A DNA stretch of 64,000 nt from Vibrio hyugaensis. GTDB taxonomy: Bacteria > Pseudomonadota > Gammaproteobacteria > Enterobacterales > Vibrionaceae. The position numbers were made by a program, and so were the translations under genes. The notes under the pieces were generated by a model. It was not told the origin of the DNA. It saw nothing but the letters and a program-made list of their open reading frames with translations, and did no database searches. Positions 49,922 to 60,380 of this stretch are shown here, piece after piece. Each line of letters begins with the position of its first letter. Within the stretch, counting starts at the first letter, position 1. The stretch spans positions 1,736,001 to 1,800,000 of the forward strand of contig NZ_CP025794.1 of NCBI RefSeq assembly GCF_002906655.1, read 5' to 3'.

Positions 49922-50728
49922 TTAGTAGCCGTTTGAGGTAAAGTCTGGCTGAAACTGCCCATCCGTCAGGCGATTAACCTCAGTAGAAATGTCACCACTC
50001 GGGTGAAGTTCTAATTCTCGCCACCCTGGGCACTCTGTGTCTAACGCAAAGTCATCGGAGTTCGGCTTAAACTGCACACAGGTTGAAGGCGTTGCCATCA
50101 CTCGAATACCATTATAAAGAACATTCATGTCTTGGTGCACATGACCACATAAAATGCCCTTTACGTTCTCAAAACGGTCTACAACTTGCCAAAATGCTTC
50201 AGCATCCTTCAGTGTATGCTGGTCAAGCCAAGCACTACCAACTAACAACGGGTGATGGTGCAATAACACAAGTGTGTGTCGGTCTGGGTAGTCAGATAAC
50301 TTTTCTTCTAATAGGGAAAGTTGCTGATCACTTAAACGCCCATGAGGCACGCCCACAACTTGTGAATCTAGCAAGATCAACTGCCAATGTTCACCTAGCA
50401 AAAGGTGCTCAACAGATTGAATTTGAGGTGATGGTAGAACCGTCCCCATGTTTGGTTTGAAGTCGTGATTGCCAGGCAACCAAAAACACGCTTTCTCCAA
50501 CGGTGCAATACCCTCGGCAAAACGCTGGTAAGACTCGGCACTGTGATCTTGTGAAATATCACCCGTCGCCAAGATGTATTCAAACTGCACTTGACGATGA
50601 AGAACTTCTTTCACCACGGCTTCAAAGCTGTCGGCGGTTCTTACGCTCAGCAAACTGCCCTCATCTGCAGCAAACAGATGAGTATCCGTGATTTGTATAA
50701 GCTTTATGCTGTCACTAGATGATTGCAA
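49922..50728 (-). CDS. cpdA: 3',5'-cyclic-AMP phosphodiesterase
   Basis: 268 residues (E. coli 275). It hydrolyses cAMP and so lowers CRP-cAMP signalling. The metallophosphoesterase motifs are complete: QITDTHLFA (about residues 11-19), ATGDISQDHS (about 55-64), LPGNHDFKP (about 84-92), VLLHHHPLL and CGHVHQDMN (about 194-202). The dinuclear metal ligands D, H, D, N, H, H, H are all present. It lies 61 bp after yqiB in the conserved nudF-yqiB-cpdA order. Confidence 0.95.
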   Translation of the reverse strand: MQSSSDSIKLIQITDTHLFAADEGSLLSVRTADSFEAVVKEVLHRQVQFEYILATGDISQDHSAESYQRFAEGIAPLEKACFWLPGNHDFKPNMGTVLPSPQIQSVEHLLLGEHWQLILLDSQVVGVPHGRLSDQQLSLLEEKLSDYPDRHTLVLLHHHPLLVGSAWLDQHTLKDAEAFWQVVDRFENVKGILCGHVHQDMNVLYNGIRVMATPSTCVQFKPNSDDFALDTECPGWRELELHPSGDISTEVNRLTDGQFQPDFTSNGY

Positions 50729-50789
50729 AATGAAAACCTGATTCGTCCACTATTTAATTTTTTGTTATTTTCCCTTAGTGACGTGACAA

Positions 50790-51233
50790 TCAATTGAAGG
50801 CAAGTGGCGATCGACTAATGCCACTTCGTAAACAGAACGTCAGCCATTCACCAAGGAACGTATTAAGTTGATGTTTTTCATCTTTCTGCATCAACTGGTC
50901 GTTGGGATAATCATATTTAGCTTTGATGCGAGAGAACTCTCCGCTTGAGCATACTTCAGCAACTCTTGCATCGTGATAAAGCCTGACAGACATCGTCGGT
51001 AAAGGAAACACCGGCATCTCATCACTCTGACATATCTCAACAACTGTGGTGTATTTTGTGATTTCATTCACGGTCAGTTGGTAAACCATGTTCGCTGCTT
51101 GATAACAACGAATATCACCAACTTCGGCAGAAGCAGGCAGCAAAGCATTGAGCTTAGCGTAGTTGGTCTCATAAGTTCTCATCAGACCCGCTAAGTCGAC
51201 ATGGTATCGCTGTTTTACCGCTACTTGTGCCAT
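50790..51233 (-). CDS. yqiB: YqiB, DUF1249 family protein
   Basis: 147 residues (E. coli 140). The function of this family is not known. It is soluble, with no signal peptide. Recognisable segments are YHVDLAGLMRTYETNYAKLN near the start and MSVRLYHDARVAEVC in the middle, followed by KYDYPNDQLMQKDEKHQLNT. It starts 3 bp after nudF, so it is almost certainly co-translated, and cpdA follows. Constant linkage to nudF and cpdA across gammaproteobacteria suggests a nucleotide-related role, which is inference only. Confidence 0.9.
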   Translation of the reverse strand: MAQVAVKQRYHVDLAGLMRTYETNYAKLNALLPASAEVGDIRCYQAANMVYQLTVNEITKYTTVVEICQSDEMPVFPLPTMSVRLYHDARVAEVCSSGEFSRIKAKYDYPNDQLMQKDEKHQLNTFLGEWLTFCLRSGISRSPLAFN

Positions 51234-51236
51234 TAC

Positions 51237-51884
51237 TTATTCTCCACCGATTGGGGAAACTCCCCATTGTGATTTCAATTCTTGATGGTTAAGTTGTAAC
51301 CATTGCAATGCAATGATCGAAGCACCATTTTCGAATTTTCCATCCTTCACCCATTGATACGCAGTTTCGCGACTCAGTACATGAACACGAATATCTTCAT
51401 TCTCATAGTCTAAACCATGAATGCCATGCGCTTTAGTTGCATCCACTTCTCCAATGAACACATCTAATTTTTCCGAGCACCCACCAGAAGAAGGGTAATA
51501 AGAAGTAACCGAAGTGACACGTCCCACTTGGATCCCTGCTTCCTCTTCTGCTTCTCGACGAATCACTTCTTCAGCGGACTCATCACGGTCTATCATTCCT
51601 GCAACAATTTCGAATTGCCAAGGAGATGAATGTTCCAATGCCCCAACTCGGATCTGTTCAATGATCACAACTTGATCAGTCACAGGATCATACGGGAGCA
51701 TGGCAGCAGCATGACCACGTTCGAACATTTCTCGTTCGACAATCCCACTCCAACCACCAGCAAATAACCTATGCTTAAAACGGTATTTCACCATTTTAAA
51801 GAAACCTTTAAACACAGTTTCCTTTGAGATTATTTCCACATCTTGGGGAGTAAAATCATTTTGTTGCTTGTCACACTGTTGCAT
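51237..51884 (-). CDS. nudF: ADP-ribose pyrophosphatase (Nudix)
   Basis: 215 residues (E. coli 209). It hydrolyses ADP-ribose to AMP and ribose 5-phosphate and is also reported to act on ADP-glucose. The Nudix box runs over GMIDRDESAEEVIRREAEEE followed by AGIQ (about residues 96-119). A conserved downstream SYYPSSGGCSEKLDVFIGEV is typical of this subfamily. It heads the nudF-yqiB-cpdA block and is divergent from tolC across a 229-bp gap, the same arrangement as in E. coli. Confidence 0.95.
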   Translation of the reverse strand: MQQCDKQQNDFTPQDVEIISKETVFKGFFKMVKYRFKHRLFAGGWSGIVEREMFERGHAAAMLPYDPVTDQVVIIEQIRVGALEHSSPWQFEIVAGMIDRDESAEEVIRREAEEEAGIQVGRVTSVTSYYPSSGGCSEKLDVFIGEVDATKAHGIHGLDYENEDIRVHVLSRETAYQWVKDGKFENGASIIALQWLQLNHQELKSQWGVSPIGGE

Positions 51885-52113
51885 TCAACACCTCTCTGAG
51901 TGAATCTTGTAGTTTACTCATTGTTATTCGCTTGCTCAAAGGACTTGGCTCAACTTTTTGTACAATAGTTATAAATTATTTTAAGCCTTTCTCAAAAATT
52001 TATTGCACAGGTGGATAATTACGTGTAAAAAAGTGCAAAGTTTAGAGTAAATATCGTCCAAATTAAGTTAAACTACTGAGAATTAACCAATCTATTGACC
52101 GCGGGAATGGAAA

Positions 52114-53448
52114 ATGAAAAAACTGCTTCCACTATTTATCAGTGCAGCGCTAGGCAGTATGAGCACAGCAGCATGGGCAGACTCCCTTGCTGAAATTTAT
52201 GACTTAGCAAAACAAAATGACCCACAATTGCTCAGTGTAGCAGCGCAGCGTGATCAAGCTTTTGAAGCAATCAACTCTAGCCGCAGTGCCCTACTACCAC
52301 AAATCAACTTAACCGCTGGTTATGACATTGCTCGTGGTGATACTGACTACGACCAGAATAGCGCAACAGTAAGAGATCGTAGCAACGACCAAAATGTTCT
52401 ATCCGCCGGTGTTGGCTTTACACAAGAGCTGTACAACCGCGCGTCTTGGATCACTCTAGATACTGCTGAGAAAACAGCACGTCAATCGGATGCGACTTAT
52501 GCAGCAACGCAACAAGGTTTGATCCTTCGCGTTTCTCAAGCTTACTTTGAAGTACTACGTGCGCAAGACAACCTTGTGTTTGTTCGTGCAGAGAAAGCTG
52601 CGGTTGGTCGCCAACTAGAGCAAACGAAACAACGTTTTGAAGTCGGCCTATCAGCAATTACTGACGTACACGACGCACAGGCACAGTTTGACGCAGTATT
52701 GGCGGACGAAGTTCTAGCAGAAAACGATCTGATCAACAGCTACGAGTCACTACGTGAAATCACAGGCCAAGAACACAAAAACCTAAATGTTCTTGATACT
52801 GCTCGTTTCTCGGCGAGCCGTCCAAGCACACCAGCTGAAACATTAGTTGAAGAAGCAAAAACAACCAACCTGAGCCTACTGTCAGCGCGTATCTCACAAG
52901 ATATTGCTCGTGATAACATCTCGCTAGCAAGCTCTGGTCACCTACCGACACTATCGCTAGACGGTGGTTACAACTACTCTGACACAGCAGAAAGTACAGC
53001 TGACAACACAACCGATGGCTTTAACGTAGGCGTGAACCTAGCAGTGCCGCTATACACTGGTGGTCGTACGACATCTGAAGTGAAACAAGCAGAATACAAC
53101 TATGTAGCGGCAAGTGAAAACCTTGAAGCTGAATACCGTAGTGTTGTGAAAGAAGTGCGTGCACAAAACAACAACATTAACGCCTCTATCGGCGCGCTAA
53201 AAGCGTACGAACAATCTGTGGTTTCTGCACAGTCTGCACTTGAAGCAACAGAAGCTGGTTTCGATGTTGGTACTCGTACTATCGTTGACGTGCTAGACGC
53301 AACTCGTCGTCTGTACGATGCAAACAAAAACCTCTCAGATGCACGTTACAACTACATTCTTGCAGGTCTTCAGCTACGCCAAGCAGTTGGTACGCTAAGT
53401 GAGCAAGATATCCTAGATGTAGACGCGGGCCTTAAGCCAGCAAAATAA
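52114..53448 (+). CDS. tolC: Outer-membrane efflux channel TolC
   Basis: 444 residues (E. coli 493; the difference is largely a shorter C-terminus). TolC forms the trimeric exit duct for RND and ABC efflux pumps and type I secretion. A signal peptide ends AWA-DSLAEIYDLA at about residue 22. Two repeated OEP halves follow, each with long heptad-rich helices and one beta-hairpin; duplicated motifs are FEVGLSAITDVHDAQAQFDA and FDVGTRTIVDVLDATRRLYD. TLSLDGGYNYSD marks the beginning of the second half. A strong terminator follows. Confidence 0.97.
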   Translation: MKKLLPLFISAALGSMSTAAWADSLAEIYDLAKQNDPQLLSVAAQRDQAFEAINSSRSALLPQINLTAGYDIARGDTDYDQNSATVRDRSNDQNVLSAGVGFTQELYNRASWITLDTAEKTARQSDATYAATQQGLILRVSQAYFEVLRAQDNLVFVRAEKAAVGRQLEQTKQRFEVGLSAITDVHDAQAQFDAVLADEVLAENDLINSYESLREITGQEHKNLNVLDTARFSASRPSTPAETLVEEAKTTNLSLLSARISQDIARDNISLASSGHLPTLSLDGGYNYSDTAESTADNTTDGFNVGVNLAVPLYTGGRTTSEVKQAEYNYVAASENLEAEYRSVVKEVRAQNNNINASIGALKAYEQSVVSAQSALEATEAGFDVGTRTIVDVLDATRRLYDANKNLSDARYNYILAGLQLRQAVGTLSEQDILDVDAGLKPAK

Positions 53449-53465
53449 ACGTCTAAGTAACACGC

Positions 53466-53500
53466 AAAACGCCAGTTGATTTTCAACTGGCGTTTTTTTT
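53466..53500 (+). terminator. Rho-independent terminator of tolC
   Basis: AAAACGCCAGTTGA (53466-53479) and TCAACTGGCGTTTT (53483-53496) form a 14-bp stem with loop TTT, continuing into more T. Confidence 0.93.
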
Positions 53501-53533
53501 GTTGGGGTAAGTAACCAAGCCAAGTGCGCTTTA

Positions 53534-53657
53534 GATCCCCTCCCCTTTCAAAGGGGAGGGTTAGGGAGGGGTTGCTTCTCGATCTAATTGACGACACTGG
53601 TTTTCAATCAGACCGAGCATTAACCCCCTCTAACTCCCCCTTGAAAAGGGGGAGGAC
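53534..53657. repeat. MITE-like intergenic element with G/C-tract inverted arms
   Basis: Two arms of about 35-40 bases face each other. The left (53534-53573) reads GATCCCCTCCCCTTTCAAAG then GGGAGGGTTAGGGAGGGGTT. The right (53621-53657) reads TAACCCCCTCTAACTCCCCC then TTGAAAAGGGGGAGGA. They are imperfect reverse complements, and each arm is itself a hairpin (CTCCCCTTT/AAAGGGGAG; CTCCCCCTT/AAGGGGGAG). About 47 bases lie between. There is no coding capacity and no obvious target duplication. It resembles small dispersed palindromic elements of Proteobacteria. Confidence 0.75.
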
Positions 53658-53689
53658 TGGAATGCGTTTGTGGTTAGATTCACTCCTCT

Positions 53690-53722
53690 AAAAACAACAA
53701 AGGCCGCTTGAAAGCGACCTTT
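53690..53722 (-). terminator. Rho-independent terminator of hldE
   Basis: AAAGGCCGCT (53699-53708) and AGCGACCTTT (53713-53722) form a 10-bp stem with one G-U pair. On the minus strand it is followed by GTTGTTTTT, about 40 bases after the hldE stop. Confidence 0.78.
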
Positions 53723-53761
53723 AACAATCAGTTTGTAGTAATCAGTTTGGCGAGCAAGGTA

Positions 53762-55192
53762 TTAACCCTTACCACCTTTGATAGCGTTGATGATCTCGCT
53801 GGTTGAACAACCATCTTCAAAGTTCAGTACACGAACTTCACCGCCTGCAGCGATCACTTCTTTACCACCCGCGATCTCTTCTGGTTTGTAATCACCACCT
53901 TTCACCAATAAGCTAGGCAGCACTTCTGAGATCAAACGCTGTGGTGTGTCTTCACTGAACGGTACAACCCAATCAACCGCGCCAAGACCCGCCAAGACTG
54001 CCATACGACGATCAGTTGGGTTCACTGGACGACCTGGGCCTTTCAAGCGTTTCACTGAGTCATCAGTATTCACTGCAACGATTAGGCGGTCACCTAACTC
54101 AGCAGCATGATTTAGGTAAGAAACATGACCTGCGTGTAGAATGTCGAAACAACCATTGGTCATCACCACCTTCTCGCCTTTTGCACGTGCTTTCTTCACG
54201 GCGTCAATCAGCGCTTGCTCTGAAATCACACCGTAGTCTGTATCTTGACTGCCGTGAATAGCTTCAGCCAATTCAATCTCAGATAGTGTTGATGTACCTA
54301 ATTTACCAACCACAACACCTGCGGCTGCGTTTGCTAGTGCACAAGCTTCTTCAAACGATTTACCAGCGGCTACCGATGCTGCTAATACAGAAATAACCGT
54401 ATCGCCCGCACCCGTTACGTCATACACTTCTTTCGCTTGTGTCGGTAGGTGGAATGGCTCTGCACCACGGCGAATCAATGTCATGCCGTTTTCGCTGCGT
54501 GTCACCAACAGAGCTTCAAATTCGAACTCTTCAACTAAAGCTAGCGCTTTTTCTACTAACTCTTGGTCAGATTTCACTTTGCCCACAACGTCTTCAAACT
54601 CTTTCATGTTTGGAGTCAGAAGGGTTGCACCACGGTAGCGTTCGAAATCCGCCCCTTTAGGGTCAATAAATACGGGAATGTTTGCTGCGCGTGCTTTTTG
54701 GATGTACGCCTGTACATGCTCAAGCGAACCTTTTGCGTAGTCAGACATGATGACCGCTTTCACGCTTGGTAGCGCGGCTTCCATGCGAGACAATACAGGC
54801 TCTGCATCTGTGTTCTCGAACTTGTCTTCAAAATCCAAACGAATCAACTGTTGACCACGGCTCATGACACGCAGTTTGGTAATCGTTGGGTATTCAGGAA
54901 GCGCCACAAAGTCGCATTTTACTTTTAGCGAGTTCAGGGTTTCAGTCAGCACTTTCGCTGGCTCATCTATACCCGTTAGACCAACAATGTGAGCGTGACC
55001 GCCAAGTGAAGCAATATTCATTGCTACGTTCGCAGCACCACCCGGACGCTCTTCATTGTTTTCTACTTTCACAACAGGTACTGGCGCTTCAGGAGAAATA
55101 CGTCCAGTCGGGCCATACCAGTAACGATCTAGCATGACATCGCCGATGATAAGCACACCAGCGCTGTTGTAATCAGGTAGAATTGGTTTCAT
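53762..55192 (-). CDS. hldE: Bifunctional heptose 7-phosphate kinase / heptose 1-phosphate adenylyltransferase
   Basis: 476 residues (E. coli 477). It makes ADP-D-glycero-manno-heptose for the LPS inner core. The N-terminal ribokinase domain (about residues 1-318) has [40 protein letters not shown] and [15 protein letters not shown]. The C-terminal cytidylyltransferase-type domain has [20 protein letters not shown] (about residue 346) and the terminal [17 protein letters not shown] chose ATG 55192, which has GGAGA upstream; the frame is open 13 codons further. It follows glnE, the order seen in E. coli. Confidence 0.97.
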   Translation of the reverse strand: MKPILPDYNSAGVLIIGDVMLDRYWYGPTGRISPEAPVPVVKVENNEERPGGAANVAMNIASLGGHAHIVGLTGIDEPAKVLTETLNSLKVKCDFVALPEYPTITKLRVMSRGQQLIRLDFEDKFENTDAEPVLSRMEAALPSVKAVIMSDYAKGSLEHVQAYIQKARAANIPVFIDPKGADFERYRGATLLTPNMKEFEDVVGKVKSDQELVEKALALVEEFEFEALLVTRSENGMTLIRRGAEPFHLPTQAKEVYDVTGAGDTVISVLAASVAAGKSFEEACALANAAAGVVVGKLGTSTLSEIELAEAIHGSQDTDYGVISEQALIDAVKKARAKGEKVVMTNGCFDILHAGHVSYLNHAAELGDRLIVAVNTDDSVKRLKGPGRPVNPTDRRMAVLAGLGAVDWVVPFSEDTPQRLISEVLPSLLVKGGDYKPEEIAGGKEVIAAGGEVRVLNFEDGCSTSEIINAIKGGKG

Positions 55193-55269
55193 TATTGGTC
55201 TCCAAAAATTAAATCGTGGTGAGTTTAACACAGCCTTTTTCTAGGCTGAACCTTGCACATGACTTCTGC

Positions 55270-58113
55270 TTAGGCAAACCATTGATTCCATGCTTGCTTC
55301 ACCCACTCGCGCTCCGCAACAAACTTATCTTCCGCCACATCAGCATCCAAATTAAGTAAGTTACGGCGATGAATCTCATCACGCATCGATGTGTATGCGC
55401 GAGTTAACTGCATCGCTTGATTTTCTTCCATGACACCCTGAGCAATCAAGGTTTCAAAAATTCTTACGTTATCGCACCAACGTATTAGTTTAGGCTTACT
55501 GTGACTGTAGTTGAGCACAAGGTATTGAGCGAGGAATTCAATGTCGGTAATACCTCCCTTATCTTGCTTAAGCATAAAGCGCTCAGACTTTTTCCCGCCA
55601 AGGTGATCACGCATTTTTTCCCGCATATCGACCACCTGCTTCTTCAGCGTATCTTGGTCACGCGATTTACACAGCACATCATGGCGCGTGTTATGGAAAG
55701 CTACCGCTAATGGTTCATCACCATAAATCATGCGAGCACGTACTAACGCCTGATGTTCCCAAGTCCACGCATCTTGATGTTGATAATCGTCAAATGCATC
55801 GGTCGGGCTTACCAGTAATCCTGATGCGCCTGAAGGACGTAAGCGAGTATCCACTTCGTACAGAATGCCTGATGCAGTGCGGGTCGAGAAAATATGAATG
55901 ATGCGTTGTGCCAAACGAAGGTAAAACTGACGACCATCGATTTCTTTCTTACCATCGGTATACACATTCACCGGACAATCGTGCATAAACACGATGTCGA
56001 GATCTGAGTTGTAGCCCAATTCCCAACCACCGACTTTCCCATAACCAATCACAGCAAAACCTTTACCTTCACGATCTTTCACGTGTGTTGGTTCACCATA
56101 CTTTTCCGACACTTGTAGCCAAGCTTGGTTCACTACGGCTTCTACGATGGCTTCAGCTAAGTACGTTAAGTGGTCACTTACTTTCATCACTGGTAACACA
56201 CCAGCAATATCTGCAGCAGCAATGCGGAGGATGCAAATCTGCTTGAACTGACGCAACGCCTCCATTTGCTGTTCCATATCATCCTCTGGAATACGAGCAA
56301 GGAAGTCGCGCAGCTCCGTTCGGTAGCTGTCGAGTGGGATTGGGTTATACAGGTGCTGAGGGTCGATCAGCTCATCAAGCAGTATTGGGTAACGCGATAG
56401 CTGCTCGGAAATCATCGGACTTGCAGTGCACAGACGCACCAATTGCACCAATGCTGCTGGGTGCTCATCCAGCAATTCTAAATACGTAGTGCGCGTGCAA
56501 ATGTTATGCAGCAAATGCAGAACTCGTGGCAGACCAAACTGTGCATCAGGATGGGCGAACACCGCATCGAAGACTTTCGGCATTAACTTAGTTAAGACTT
56601 CACGCCCACGCGGGCCAAGCGTTTTTTTCGCTAAGTCTGCCTTAAACTGCATGATGGTTTTAGCAAGCGCTTCCGAGTTCTCCGTTTTGATGTCTTCTTG
56701 CAACACATGTTCAAGCACATCTTGCTTGGTCGCCATGTCCCAAAGTTCATGGAAATGACGTGCGATGGTTTCCGTCTCGTCCTCTTCGTCATCACCAATT
56801 AAGTTCTCAAACACCTTATGTACGTTAGCCATATGCTGTTGAGTTTGAGCCATCAAATCATCCCAAGCATCAAATCGCATCGCAATGGCCAGTTTTAGGC
56901 GTTCATCATCGCAATCAGGCAAGGTTTGGGTTTGTTTATCGGCCATCGCTTGCAGTAAGTTTTCCAGCTTACGTAAGTATTTATAGGCCGTTTCTAAATT
57001 CTCGACTTCTGATGGGGTCAACTGGCCTAATTCACCAATAGCATTCAAGGTTTCTAGTAAACCACGACCTCGCAGAGAAGGCTCTCGACCACCACGAATT
57101 AACTGGAATACTTGAGCAATAAACTCAATTTCACGAATGCCACCAGCGCCTAATTTAATGTTGTTACTCAAACCACGGCGACGTACTTCACTGCTGATCA
57201 TCGATTTCATTCGACGCAGAGATTGAATCGCACTGAAGTCGATATAACGGCGGAACACAAATGGGCGCAGCATCTGGCGCAATTCTTGGTATTGCGGATA
57301 CATTTCGCTGCCCATGACGCGTGCTTTGATCATCGCGTAACGTTCCCAATCGCGCCCTTGCTCTTGATAATAATCTTCGAGAGCTGCGTAGCTCATGACC
57401 AAGGGACCACTTTCACCAAACGGACGTAGACGCATGTCAACGCGGTAACAGAAACCATCAAAGGTTTGTTGGTCGAGCGCTTTAATGATGCGTTGGCCCA
57501 AACGGGTAAAGAACTGTGCATTGGCAATACTACGACGTGCACCTTGGGTCTCACCATTTTCTGGATAGGTGAAGATCAAGTCGATATCGGAAGAAAAGTT
57601 CAGCTCGCCACCACCCAACTTACCCATACCGATGATCAGCATAGGTTGCGCTTCGCCTTCGGCATTGGTTGGGGTTCCCCACTCATTGCAACAAATCTTA
57701 TATTGCCATTGGTAGGTCTCGAAGATCATCGCTTCTGCCAACTGTGATAAGTGACTAAGTGACTCTTCTAGCGTCCAAGTGTGGGTGAAGTCTTTCCACG
57801 CAATGTAAACCATTTCACGGTTGCGAAATTGGCGCAGTACACGGTGTCCAGCCATTTCATCTTGGCATTCCGCCAAGAGCTTTGCGAGGCTTACACGATA
57901 GGTTTGTTGTCGACTGCTTTCTGCCAGCATGCTAGGTAAATCTTGCGCGAGTTTCTCATCACGATGAATCGCTTCGGTAATGAACTTACTTAACCCAGAC
58001 ACAAAACGAAATTGCTCAGCGAGCTCGGTTGGCCATTGTTGAACGTATCCCGCTTGTTCCGCATTTTGTACCGCAGAATCCGCGACAGAAATCAGTGACG
58101 AAGGCAGCTGCAT
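55270..58113 (-). CDS. glnE: Bifunctional glutamine synthetase adenylyltransferase/deadenylyltransferase
   Basis: 947 residues (E. coli 946). It adds and removes AMP on glutamine synthetase under control of PII. It has two nucleotidyltransferase domains. The N-terminal deadenylylating site is [20 protein letters not shown] (about residues 169-188). The C-terminal adenylylating site is [20 protein letters not shown] (about 690-709). The paired aspartates D-x-D are intact in both. Helical PII-response segments lie between. I chose ATG 58113 with AAGGAAG about 5 bases upstream; the frame is open 8 codons further. Confidence 0.97.
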   Translation of the reverse strand: MQLPSSLISVADSAVQNAEQAGYVQQWPTELAEQFRFVSGLSKFITEAIHRDEKLAQDLPSMLAESSRQQTYRVSLAKLLAECQDEMAGHRVLRQFRNREMVYIAWKDFTHTWTLEESLSHLSQLAEAMIFETYQWQYKICCNEWGTPTNAEGEAQPMLIIGMGKLGGGELNFSSDIDLIFTYPENGETQGARRSIANAQFFTRLGQRIIKALDQQTFDGFCYRVDMRLRPFGESGPLVMSYAALEDYYQEQGRDWERYAMIKARVMGSEMYPQYQELRQMLRPFVFRRYIDFSAIQSLRRMKSMISSEVRRRGLSNNIKLGAGGIREIEFIAQVFQLIRGGREPSLRGRGLLETLNAIGELGQLTPSEVENLETAYKYLRKLENLLQAMADKQTQTLPDCDDERLKLAIAMRFDAWDDLMAQTQQHMANVHKVFENLIGDDEEDETETIARHFHELWDMATKQDVLEHVLQEDIKTENSEALAKTIMQFKADLAKKTLGPRGREVLTKLMPKVFDAVFAHPDAQFGLPRVLHLLHNICTRTTYLELLDEHPAALVQLVRLCTASPMISEQLSRYPILLDELIDPQHLYNPIPLDSYRTELRDFLARIPEDDMEQQMEALRQFKQICILRIAAADIAGVLPVMKVSDHLTYLAEAIVEAVVNQAWLQVSEKYGEPTHVKDREGKGFAVIGYGKVGGWELGYNSDLDIVFMHDCPVNVYTDGKKEIDGRQFYLRLAQRIIHIFSTRTASGILYEVDTRLRPSGASGLLVSPTDAFDDYQHQDAWTWEHQALVRARMIYGDEPLAVAFHNTRHDVLCKSRDQDTLKKQVVDMREKMRDHLGGKKSERFMLKQDKGGITDIEFLAQYLVLNYSHSKPKLIRWCDNVRIFETLIAQGVMEENQAMQLTRAYTSMRDEIHRRNLLNLDADVAEDKFVAEREWVKQAWNQWFA

Positions 58114-58183
58114 TTTTCTTCCTTGTTTGAAAAGCACTGTGATTAGGTGTTATCACTTATTTATACCAGAGTTAGCACAAATA

Positions 58184-58214
58184 AAAACGCCCACAAAAGG
58201 TTTGTGGGCGTTTT
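58184..58214 (-). terminator. Rho-independent terminator of the chemoreceptor gene
   Basis: AAAACGCCCACAAA (58184-58197) and TTTGTGGGCGTTTT (58201-58214) form a 14-bp stem with a 3-base loop, continuing into T-rich sequence on the minus strand, 17 bases after the stop codon. It separates this gene from glnE. Confidence 0.9.
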
Positions 58215-58231
58215 ATCAAAGCTTGTCAGAC

Positions 58232-59488
58232 TTAGACTTGGAAGGATTTAATCTTCTCATCTAACTCTTCGGCATTACTTTGCATCATTTCAGACGTTTC
58301 CAGCAACTCCGTCACAACAACAACAGATGCTTCCACCAACTCACGAACGTTAGTGAGGTTTTGGCTCATTTCTTCTGCGACGCTACTTTGTTGGCCTGAA
58401 GCCGTCGCAATCTGGAAGTTCATGTCGTTGATTTGTGTCACTTGACCAACGATGCCATCCAGTTCAGAGCCTGCATTGGACACTAACTCAACCCCTTCTG
58501 CTGCTTCAACCACGCTCTTTTCCATCAATTCGACGGCAGATTCAGCACTCGATTGAAGCTGTGTGATCATTTCTTGAATTTCGACGGTCGCTTGTTGTGT
58601 ACGCTGGGCAAGGTTACGAACCTCATCCGCAACCACAGCAAAGCCTCGACCTGCTTCACCTGCACGCGCCGCTTCAATCGCTGCGTTCAATGCCAGTAAG
58701 TTAGTTTGTTCTGAGATGCCTTGAATGGTCCCTACTACACTACCAATCGCTTCTACGCGTTCTTCTACTTGGTTAACGGCACTTGCAGAAGACGCGATAT
58801 CGGAAGAGAGTTCACTCATTTTAGACACGGTTTTTTGCAAGAACTGCTGGCCAGTCACCGCTTGAGTTGAAGCTTGCTCGGTTAAAGTTGACGCAGTTTG
58901 CGCATGTTCAGCTACAGTTTGTACGGTTGAAGACATCTCGCTCATGGCCGTCGCAAGCTGGTCGATTTCATTAAACTCTTCTTGTGCTGACTCTTTCGTC
59001 TCGGACATGCTCAATGTCATCACCTCTGTGAGGGTAGAAAGCTCTTCCGAAGAGTTGATCTGCATTTGAATGACATCATGCAGTTGGCGACGAGTGGTCT
59101 CAAGTTCACGAGCCACATCGCCGTATTCGTCTTTACAATCCATTCCAAAAGGAACAGAAAGGTTCTTACTTGCCATTAATTTGATGGCTTCATTAAGGTA
59201 TTGCGTCTGACGCAACATCACGCGCGCAGCGGCCAGCAGTAGTACCACAAACACCACAATTAAGATCGCCGTTTGCCAAGCAACTTGAGTGAGATACGCT
59301 TCATAATGCTGCTGGGCAACTTGTTCGTTCTGAGTTGCCGCTAGTAATGAATCGTAGAATGTGCTCGCGTCCCACAGTTGCTTCGCCACAATTAGGATGG
59401 TGCTAAATACCATCAACATGACCATTTTCGGAACGAGCTTGATGTCGGATATCACCCTTTCCCACGGCTTAAATGCCAGCTTTTCCAT
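58232..59488 (-). CDS. Methyl-accepting chemotaxis protein
   Basis: 418 residues. It has two transmembrane helices at about 20-40 and 69-93, with only ~28 residues of periplasmic loop, so there is no full ligand-binding domain. A HAMP-like segment follows (about 94-145, including [20 protein letters not shown]). The cytoplasmic signalling domain has the fully conserved hairpin tip [20 protein letters not shown] (about residue 264) and [14 protein letters not shown]. The short loop suggests it senses a membrane or intracellular signal or relies on another protein. No CheW-binding pentapeptide tail for CheR is seen at the C-terminus. The ligand is unknown. Confidence 0.92.
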   Translation of the reverse strand: MEKLAFKPWERVISDIKLVPKMVMLMVFSTILIVAKQLWDASTFYDSLLAATQNEQVAQQHYEAYLTQVAWQTAILIVVFVVLLLAAARVMLRQTQYLNEAIKLMASKNLSVPFGMDCKDEYGDVARELETTRRQLHDVIQMQINSSEELSTLTEVMTLSMSETKESAQEEFNEIDQLATAMSEMSSTVQTVAEHAQTASTLTEQASTQAVTGQQFLQKTVSKMSELSSDIASSASAVNQVEERVEAIGSVVGTIQGISEQTNLLALNAAIEAARAGEAGRGFAVVADEVRNLAQRTQQATVEIQEMITQLQSSAESAVELMEKSVVEAAEGVELVSNAGSELDGIVGQVTQINDMNFQIATASGQQSSVAEEMSQNLTNVRELVEASVVVVTELLETSEMMQSNAEELDEKIKSFQV

Positions 59489-59575
59489 TGTCAGTTCTCC
59501 ACCGAGTCTTATATAGTCTTACTTATAGTTATGCGCGCACTTAACGTTGCCTGCGCGATTTATTTCGAGCTTCGT

Positions 59576-60349
59576 ATGAAAAACCATGATATCAAAGACA
59601 GCACCAAACCGATGGGGCTGCTATCACTAATATTGTCCTTTATGGCACTATTTGTGATCTCTGGCCTGTTGTTTTTCCCGCTTGATAACGAAACCCGTCA
59701 AGTTCTTATCGGTCTGGATTTTATAATCTGTAGTATTTTTCTATTACAGCTCACCATAGATTTGATCCGGGCCACAGATCGCAGGTCATTTCTTAAGCAT
59801 CACTGGATCGATTTTGTGGCGAGTATCCCAATGGTTGAGCCTTTACGCTTCGCTCGACTGTTTCATATCTTGCGTGTCATTTTGGTCTTACGCTCTTCAA
59901 AGTTCATTCTTTTACAGCTCAAGCAAAACCGCCGAGAAACCACTCTAGCCTCTATCTTATTGCTAATGGTGGTTCTGATAACTCTTGGTTCCAGTGCCAT
60001 GTTGTTTATTGAAGGACAAAGCCCAGAGGCAAACATCCAAACGGGAACTGATGCATTGTGGTGGGCATTTGTGACCATTTCGACAGTTGGTTATGGTGAC
60101 CATTATCCGGTGACGACAGGCGGCAAACTGCTGGCTGTAATGGTCATCATCTGTGGTGTCGGTATCTTCGGTATGATTTCTGGTTTGATTACATCGATTC
60201 TGACTGCGCCAACCAGACAGCAAGATCATCGCTCAAAAAATAAAGAAAAGCTGTTAAAGCAGGTGCTAGACAGACAAGAGCAGATTTTGAACCGGCTACA
60301 AGTGATTGAAGAAGAACTTCAAGAACAAAAGCAGCAGACAAAAAAGTAG
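59576..60349 (+). CDS. Voltage-gated-type potassium channel (6-TM)
   Basis: 257 residues. The potassium selectivity filter TVGYGD is at residues 170-175, preceded by a pore helix (GTDALWWAFVTIS). Six hydrophobic segments are visible; the fourth carries spaced arginines at 91, 94, 100 and 106 (RFARLFHILRVILVLR), resembling a voltage sensor. The C-terminus after about residue 215 is a highly charged coiled coil of about 40 residues (KLLKQVLDRQEQILNRLQVI), probably for tetramerisation. I chose ATG 59576, since the 15 residues from the earlier ATG 59531 are not helix-like and no ribosome site supports them; both starts have weak Shine-Dalgarno sequences. Physiological role unknown. Confidence 0.88.
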   Translation: MKNHDIKDSTKPMGLLSLILSFMALFVISGLLFFPLDNETRQVLIGLDFIICSIFLLQLTIDLIRATDRRSFLKHHWIDFVASIPMVEPLRFARLFHILRVILVLRSSKFILLQLKQNRRETTLASILLLMVVLITLGSSAMLFIEGQSPEANIQTGTDALWWAFVTISTVGYGDHYPVTTGGKLLAVMVIICGVGIFGMISGLITSILTAPTRQQDHRSKNKEKLLKQVLDRQEQILNRLQVIEEELQEQKQQTKK

Positions 60350-60372
60350 GACCCTAAGGTCCTATTTTTATT
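60341..60372. terminator. Bidirectional terminator between the K+ channel and ygiF genes
   Basis: TAGGACC (60347-60353, including the channel stop codon) and GGTCCTA (60358-60364) form a 7-bp stem with loop CTAA, followed by TTTTTATTG on the plus strand and preceded by A6, so that both directions have T tracts. Confidence 0.8.
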
Positions 60373-60380
60373 GTTTGATC

